Assembly (NCBI GenBank): GCA_013822345.1
Contig: PNKH01000008.1
Location: 48,581-112,580, forward strand
DNA: 64,000 nucleotides
Direction: 5' to 3'
Origin: Isosphaera sp.
Lineage (GTDB): Bacteria > Planctomycetota > Planctomycetia > Gemmatales > Gemmataceae
Shown: piece by piece, positions 61,201-64,000 of the stretch
Position numbering within the stretch: the first letter of the stretch is position 1
Layout of the letters: the number at the start of each line of letters is the position of its first letter
Notes under the pieces: model-generated
Seen by the model: only the letters and a program-made list of their open reading frames with translations
The model's database searches: none
What the model was told of the DNA's origin: nothing
Position numbers and translations under genes: made by a program

Positions 61201-61406
61201 ACCCGGACACGTTCCGGGTGACGGCCGACATCCCGGTGGACGGGGTCGCCGCGGGCGAGAACCTGGCGGCGAAGTTCGCCCCGCTGACACAGGGGGTGCG
61301 CGAGTTGCGGCTGTCGAAGCCGGTCGCGGCCGGGACGCTGACCGTGTCGGTCGCCGACAAGCAGGGGAACGTGACCCGGGTGGAGCGGCGGTTCGGCGCG
61401 AAGTGA
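58251..61406 (+). CDS. secreted diheme TolB-like protein, hydrazine-synthase-alpha-like
   Basis: Exported protein of 1051 residues. A signal peptide (1-18) precedes a TolB-like propeller (for example VAFTSNRDGFRPAKGYPAVCLQLFVMD and ILWGVWTIHPDGTNWNPLVSAF). Two haem c motifs CGGCH and CAGCH are near 694 and 773. The order propeller then two CxxCH resembles the hydrazine synthase alpha subunit fold found widely in Planctomycetes outside anammox, so a general electron-transfer or oxidoreductase role is likely. An in-frame peptide GREGEAPAEP (about 634-643) comes from a genome-repeat arm. The 5' gap to the Ig-like gene is 123 bp. Confidence 0.85.
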   Translation: MRPAWLVPLLALPLATAQQKKDEKFLDPLNAEVPHVSTDKAVKLDYDIVYVRAPRAGDKTHKRFFTDFSAPVTMEPGADLMLLHPDGTEELLVKGGAGSVTDPVVSLDGRWCYYVLLHNMTKASQWSPPREGADIYKIHLATKRVVRLTNQRFSPNTGAANWSGDYRRHEPGKSHFEYGVYNTGPCPLPGGRVAFTSNRDGFRPAKGYPAVCLQLFVMDDADADLPADRDPPNLEKIGHLNLAGALHPVVLADGRIMYSTLESQGARGDILWGVWTIHPDGTNWNPLVSAFDPGGAPNGFHFQTQLSSGELVVEEYYNQNNSGFGTYIKLPRPGARPAADPAKQGTRPEGAPAEVYDFGPAHMADPRNRPWRFGRHDNGTPRYYRMPFMPTGSVSLTPFAHAHDGPADRSVRGDKSSPAVGKFTHPSGAPDNHLLTCYSPGPVNHQYTHLPQLDGGIYLLKGGEVVNEPAQLRLVKNDPEYNECWPRAVVPYKRIYGTDEPVNLKRLPNDGTASKHLPEGTPFGLVGTSSFLKRETYPNGAVGKGSVTAGYAGGNDPWKGLDAFTSHGNGMPLNWHNQGADAGLYANADVHAVRVLAMEPTTDRKGADAGRRYFNHAGERLRVLGEIPLRKFVGREGEAPAEPLDPDGNPDTSFLAKLPADVGFTFQTLDRRGLVLNAAQTWHQLRPGEVRTNCGGCHAHSQQPTDFNLTAAAKPDYTVWDLVNTTPLLTDRARDESKAKWDAADKSGVRYAAGGPLTVEYWRDVKPILARSCAGCHTAKDGQEPKGNLNLDADDEWVQHDHHGKFPGTYYRLALDERGKFGHRPPGWDSWGYPNASRYVRKFQSRRSLLVWKVFGERLDGFANDDHPSEDKPGSGKLFHKGAEVDLQKNRARFDVDYVGTSMPPYGSRLPRLTDEDRRTIARWVDLGCPIDLDYDPKNPGRVGFGWMLDDQRPTLTVTLPQPGANGPVGRVLVGMHDHGRGLDPDTFRVTADIPVDGVAAGENLAAKFAPLTQGVRELRLSKPVAAGTLTVSVADKQGNVTRVERRFGAK
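60154..60178 (+). repeat. repeat arm inside the diheme coding region
   Basis: 25 bp matching 2454-2478 with one mismatch. Encodes REGEAPAE(P) in frame. Only one arm of the palindrome is present. Confidence 0.8.
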
Positions 61407-61432
61407 GTCGACCCGCCGAACGAGGCCACCCC

Positions 61433-63397
61433 ATGCGATACTCCCTGACCGTCCTCGCCGCCGCGCTCGCCACCACGGCGGTCGCCGCCCCGCCGCGCGT
61501 CCCGGTGATCCTCGACACCGACCTCGGCGGCGATGTCGACGACGCGTTCGTCCTGGCGCTGGCGGTGGCGTCGCCGGAACTGGAGCTGCTCGGGGTCACG
61601 ACGGTCGGCCGCGGCGGCGACCCGGACCCGTTCGTCCAGCACGTCAGCAAGGACCGGGACGAGGACCGGGCGTGGCTCGCCTGCCGGTTCCTGACGCAGG
61701 CCGGGGTGAAGGCGGTGCCGGTCGCGGCCGGCGCCGACCCGCAGCCGAAGCTCCCGCTCGACTGGCAGATCCAGTACCGCCGGCACCCGGCCGCGATCTA
61801 CAACCGCACCGCCAAGCCGGTGAAGGAGAACGCCGCCGACCTGATGGCCCGGCTCGTGAAGGAGCGCGACGGGGTCGTCATCGTCGCCCTCGGGCCGCTC
61901 ACCAACGTCGCCCGGCTGCTCGCCGACCACCCGGACCTGAAGCCCCGCATCGCCCGCGTGGTGGTGATGGGCGGGTCGGTCGCGATCGGGTACGACGGCA
62001 AGCCGAAGCCGGAGCCGGAGTGGAACGTCAAGACGGACGTGGCGGCCGCGAAGGCGGTGTTCGCGTCCGGGGTGCCGCTGACCGTCGTCCCGCTCGACGC
62101 CACCGCGACCGTCCGGCTGGAGAAGGCGGCCCGCGACAAGCTGTTCGCGGCCCGGACCCCGCTCACCTGGCAGGTGCAGAACTTGTACGAGCTGTGGGAC
62201 AAGGAGACGCCGGTCCTGTTCGACCCGGTCGCCGTCGCCGCCGCGTTCGACGACCGCCACCTGACCGTGAAAGAGTTGCGGCTCGAGGTCGACGACACGG
62301 GGATGACGCTCGTCCGGGACGGCAAGGCGAACGCCCGGGTGGCGACCGGCGTCCGGGCGGCCGAGTTCGCGACCTGGTACGTCGACCGGGTCCGCGGTCA
62401 CGGGGCCGAGTCGCTGCCGAAGCCGCCCGGTCACCCGTCGAAGCTGATCGAGCCGGGGAACTTCCCGGCCCGCGTCCACGCCTTCGAGGACTACGACACC
62501 GACATCGAGAAGCGGTGGTGGATGTGCGGCAAGCTCGAGACGAAGGACGTACCGGCCCCGGCCGGGCGGGCGTGCCGGGCGGTGCTGACGCAGGACTTCG
62601 ACGACAAGCAGGGCGACACCGCGACCATGTACCGGGCGGTGATCTTCAACCCGGTCCCCGGGCCGCCGATGGGGCCGAACACCCGCCTCAAGTTCAAGTA
62701 CAAGCTCACCGGCACCGACACCGTCCGCGTCCAACTCTACACCCTGTCGAAGGGCTACCACCGCTACCTGTCGGTCTCGGGCCTGGTCCAGGGGAAGTGG
62801 TCGGAGGGGTGCGTCGACATGACGCAGATGCGCCGGCCGGACGGGACCGGCGGGCCGCTCGCGGCAGACGAGCGGATCGACGACATCCAGTTCTACGTCG
62901 ACCCGCGGGCCGGGCTGCTGATCGACGACGTCGTCCTGTACGACGCGGCGGCCGCCGGGGAGGCCAGGCCGTTCCCGAAGCGGGTGCTGTACACCGGGCT
63001 GTTCGACACCGGCAAGCAGGGGAAGGAGTGGGCGGGGGACTTCGAGATCGTGCCGCACGAGAAGCCGCGGGCGTGGCGGGCGGCGCGGTCGGTGGCCGGG
63101 GCGGACGGCCGGCCGTGGGTGCGGCTCGACCTCCGCGGCGAACGGGCGCTCGACCCGAAGACGGAGCTGTCCTTCCGGGGCCGGGCGTCGGAGGCGGCCG
63201 AGGTGGCGGTCGAGTTGTGGAGCCGGGAGGCGGGGAAGGCGGTCGCCGCGGGTGCCGTCAAGCTGCCCAAGGGCGAGTGGGGAACGTTCGCGGTGCCGCT
63301 CGCCCCGCCGCCCGGGGCGCGCGTCGACGAGATCCGGTTCCGGCTGCCGTCCGGGGAACTGCTGCTCGACGACGTGCTGCTGGTCACCCCGGGGTGA
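61433..63397 (+). CDS. exported nucleoside hydrolase with C-terminal beta domain
   Basis: Protein of 654 residues. Signal peptide 1-19. The inosine-uridine hydrolase signature is PVILDTDLGGDVDDAF (24-39), with Asp28, Asp30, Asp36 and Asp37 as calcium ligands, followed by GVTTVGRGGD and VVIVALGPLTNVARLLADHPDLKPRIARVVVMGG. The C-terminal 300 residues are jelly-roll-like, with several LDLRGERALDPKTELSFRGR-type strands and a repeated LLDDVLL/LIDDVVL ending, probably carbohydrate-binding. It would release base from ribonucleosides outside the cell. ATG 61433 opens the signal peptide, 26 nt after the diheme gene. Confidence 0.88.
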   Translation: MRYSLTVLAAALATTAVAAPPRVPVILDTDLGGDVDDAFVLALAVASPELELLGVTTVGRGGDPDPFVQHVSKDRDEDRAWLACRFLTQAGVKAVPVAAGADPQPKLPLDWQIQYRRHPAAIYNRTAKPVKENAADLMARLVKERDGVVIVALGPLTNVARLLADHPDLKPRIARVVVMGGSVAIGYDGKPKPEPEWNVKTDVAAAKAVFASGVPLTVVPLDATATVRLEKAARDKLFAARTPLTWQVQNLYELWDKETPVLFDPVAVAAAFDDRHLTVKELRLEVDDTGMTLVRDGKANARVATGVRAAEFATWYVDRVRGHGAESLPKPPGHPSKLIEPGNFPARVHAFEDYDTDIEKRWWMCGKLETKDVPAPAGRACRAVLTQDFDDKQGDTATMYRAVIFNPVPGPPMGPNTRLKFKYKLTGTDTVRVQLYTLSKGYHRYLSVSGLVQGKWSEGCVDMTQMRRPDGTGGPLAADERIDDIQFYVDPRAGLLIDDVVLYDAAAAGEARPFPKRVLYTGLFDTGKQGKEWAGDFEIVPHEKPRAWRAARSVAGADGRPWVRLDLRGERALDPKTELSFRGRASEAAEVAVELWSREAGKAVAAGAVKLPKGEWGTFAVPLAPPPGARVDEIRFRLPSGELLLDDVLLVTPG

Positions 63398-63499
63398 CCG
63401 CAACAGACGTCGCGGCCGGCCGGCGCGGCGGTCGACCCCCCGGGCAGGGGGTGCGATGACCGCCACCGACTGCCCGCCCGCGCCTCCCGCCCGGACCAC

Positions 63500-63889
63500 C
63501 CCGATGTCGGCGGGCCGGTGAGGCGCCGCCGGCGTCGGGACGGCGCTGCTCGACGTGGAGGGCGAGTCCACGTTCCGGCACGAGCCGGCGGCGCAGAGGG
63601 TGAAGGGCCTGCCGACCGGCGGCGTCCCGGCCGACCGGATGACCCTGTGCCACCCGGTCGGCCGCGACACGACGAACCCCGGCCGCCCGGACCGGAACGC
63701 GTTCCCGCCCCGGCCGGGCCCCGCGAGGGCGACCGCGTCGCGGCCCGGTTGAAGCTCCCGGCCGCCGACGCGGCGAAGGTCGCCGTCGCCCGGGGGCACA
63801 CGACCGGGGAGCAACTCGGCGGGTTCCCCGACCAAGTCGGCGGCGACCCTGACCTGCCGGCGTTCGTGAACCCGGTCCTGGTTTGGTGA
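63500..63889 (+). pseudogene. decayed fragment of an unrecognised gene
   Basis: Protein-like residues appear in one frame (GTALLDVEGESTFRHEPAAQRV then MTLCHPVGRDTTNPGRPDRNAF) and, after a shift near 63720, in another (EGDRVAARLKLPAADAAKVAVARGHTTGEQLGGF, ending PAFVNPVLVW at a stop at 63887-63889). The two parts read as one C-terminal region of a single protein broken by a frameshift. No family recognised and no start codon can be assigned. Confidence 0.45.
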
Positions 63890-64000
63890 CCCGTTCGGTG
63901 ACGGCACCCGGTGTCCGGTTGGTGTCCGTTTGGGGTGGCAACGGGTGACGGACACCTGCCGCGGCCCGCCCGGCGGAAGTGCTTGCCGCGTAGCACGAAG
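63890..64000. other. non-coding tail of the window
   Basis: 111 bp with a short GGTGTCCG direct repeat near 63910-63930. No gene seen. Confidence 0.5.

Overview
The window is very GC-rich chromosomal DNA from what looks like a planctomycete of the Gemmataceae (Gemmata-like). The evidence is the mix of gene families, not any marker gene: three exported sulfatases, a Tat-exported Gfo/Idh/MocA oxidoreductase, a DUF1559 prepilin-like protein followed by a small lipoprotein, a 3-keto-disaccharide hydrolase (DUF1080), exported FG-GAP, PQQ-dehydrogenase and Ig-like proteins sharing an LE-x-L-x-DR-x-x-xA N-terminal motif, a GxxExxY protein, a Ser/Thr kinase-like protein and an Ala/Lys-rich histone-like protein. 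Genes sit close together on both strands, often start with GTG, and many have GGAGG-type ribosome sites.

Layout. 1-10 kb: a 5'-truncated gene, the oxidoreductase, two sulfatases flanking an FG-GAP surface protein, a small membrane protein and a SEC-C/TPR protein. 10-19 kb: a kinase-like protein with a degenerate catalytic loop, a zinc-ribbon protein, a cluster of CTCTCCCC palindromic repeats, dxr-rseP translationally overlapped, an inverted-repeat-bounded GxxExxY gene, and protoporphyrinogen oxidase. 19-31 kb: a polysaccharide-export lipoprotein pair, a histone-like protein, DUF4287/DUF5655, the DUF1559 pair, then secreted hydrolase, beta-propeller, ASPIC/UnbV and erythromycin-esterase-like proteins. 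31-37 kb is the accessory patch: a 3'-truncated mandelate-racemase-like gene fused tail-to-tail to a 3'-truncated type III restriction helicase, an IS630 element with intact ends and a frameshifted transposase, and two small genes. 37-47 kb: a ROK/polyphosphate-glucokinase-like protein, a HAD phosphatase fused to a HerA-like ATPase, an esterase, a third sulfatase, a toxin-antitoxin pair, DUF1080, nicotinamidase-like, Nudix and GNAT genes, a tRNA-Ile(GAU) and an amidohydrolase. 47-64 kb: a PQQ-type sugar dehydrogenase-like exported protein, a divergent pair made of a SLOG-like protein and an LRR-Roc-COR-TIR protein, a 1608-residue Ig-like/nidogen-like surface protein, a diheme TolB-like protein, a nucleoside hydrolase and a decayed fragment.

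Two themes cut across the map. First, short perfect palindromes of several sequence families sit directly behind gene 3' ends, almost one per transcription unit, and related sequence also occurs inside two coding regions. Second, the best candidates for unusual biology are the TIR/SLOG divergent pair (possible NAD-linked defence), the GxxExxY cassette bounded by 53-bp inverted repeats, and the double-truncation junction near 31.58 kb.

All functional calls rest on reading motifs in the translated sequence. No database search was run.
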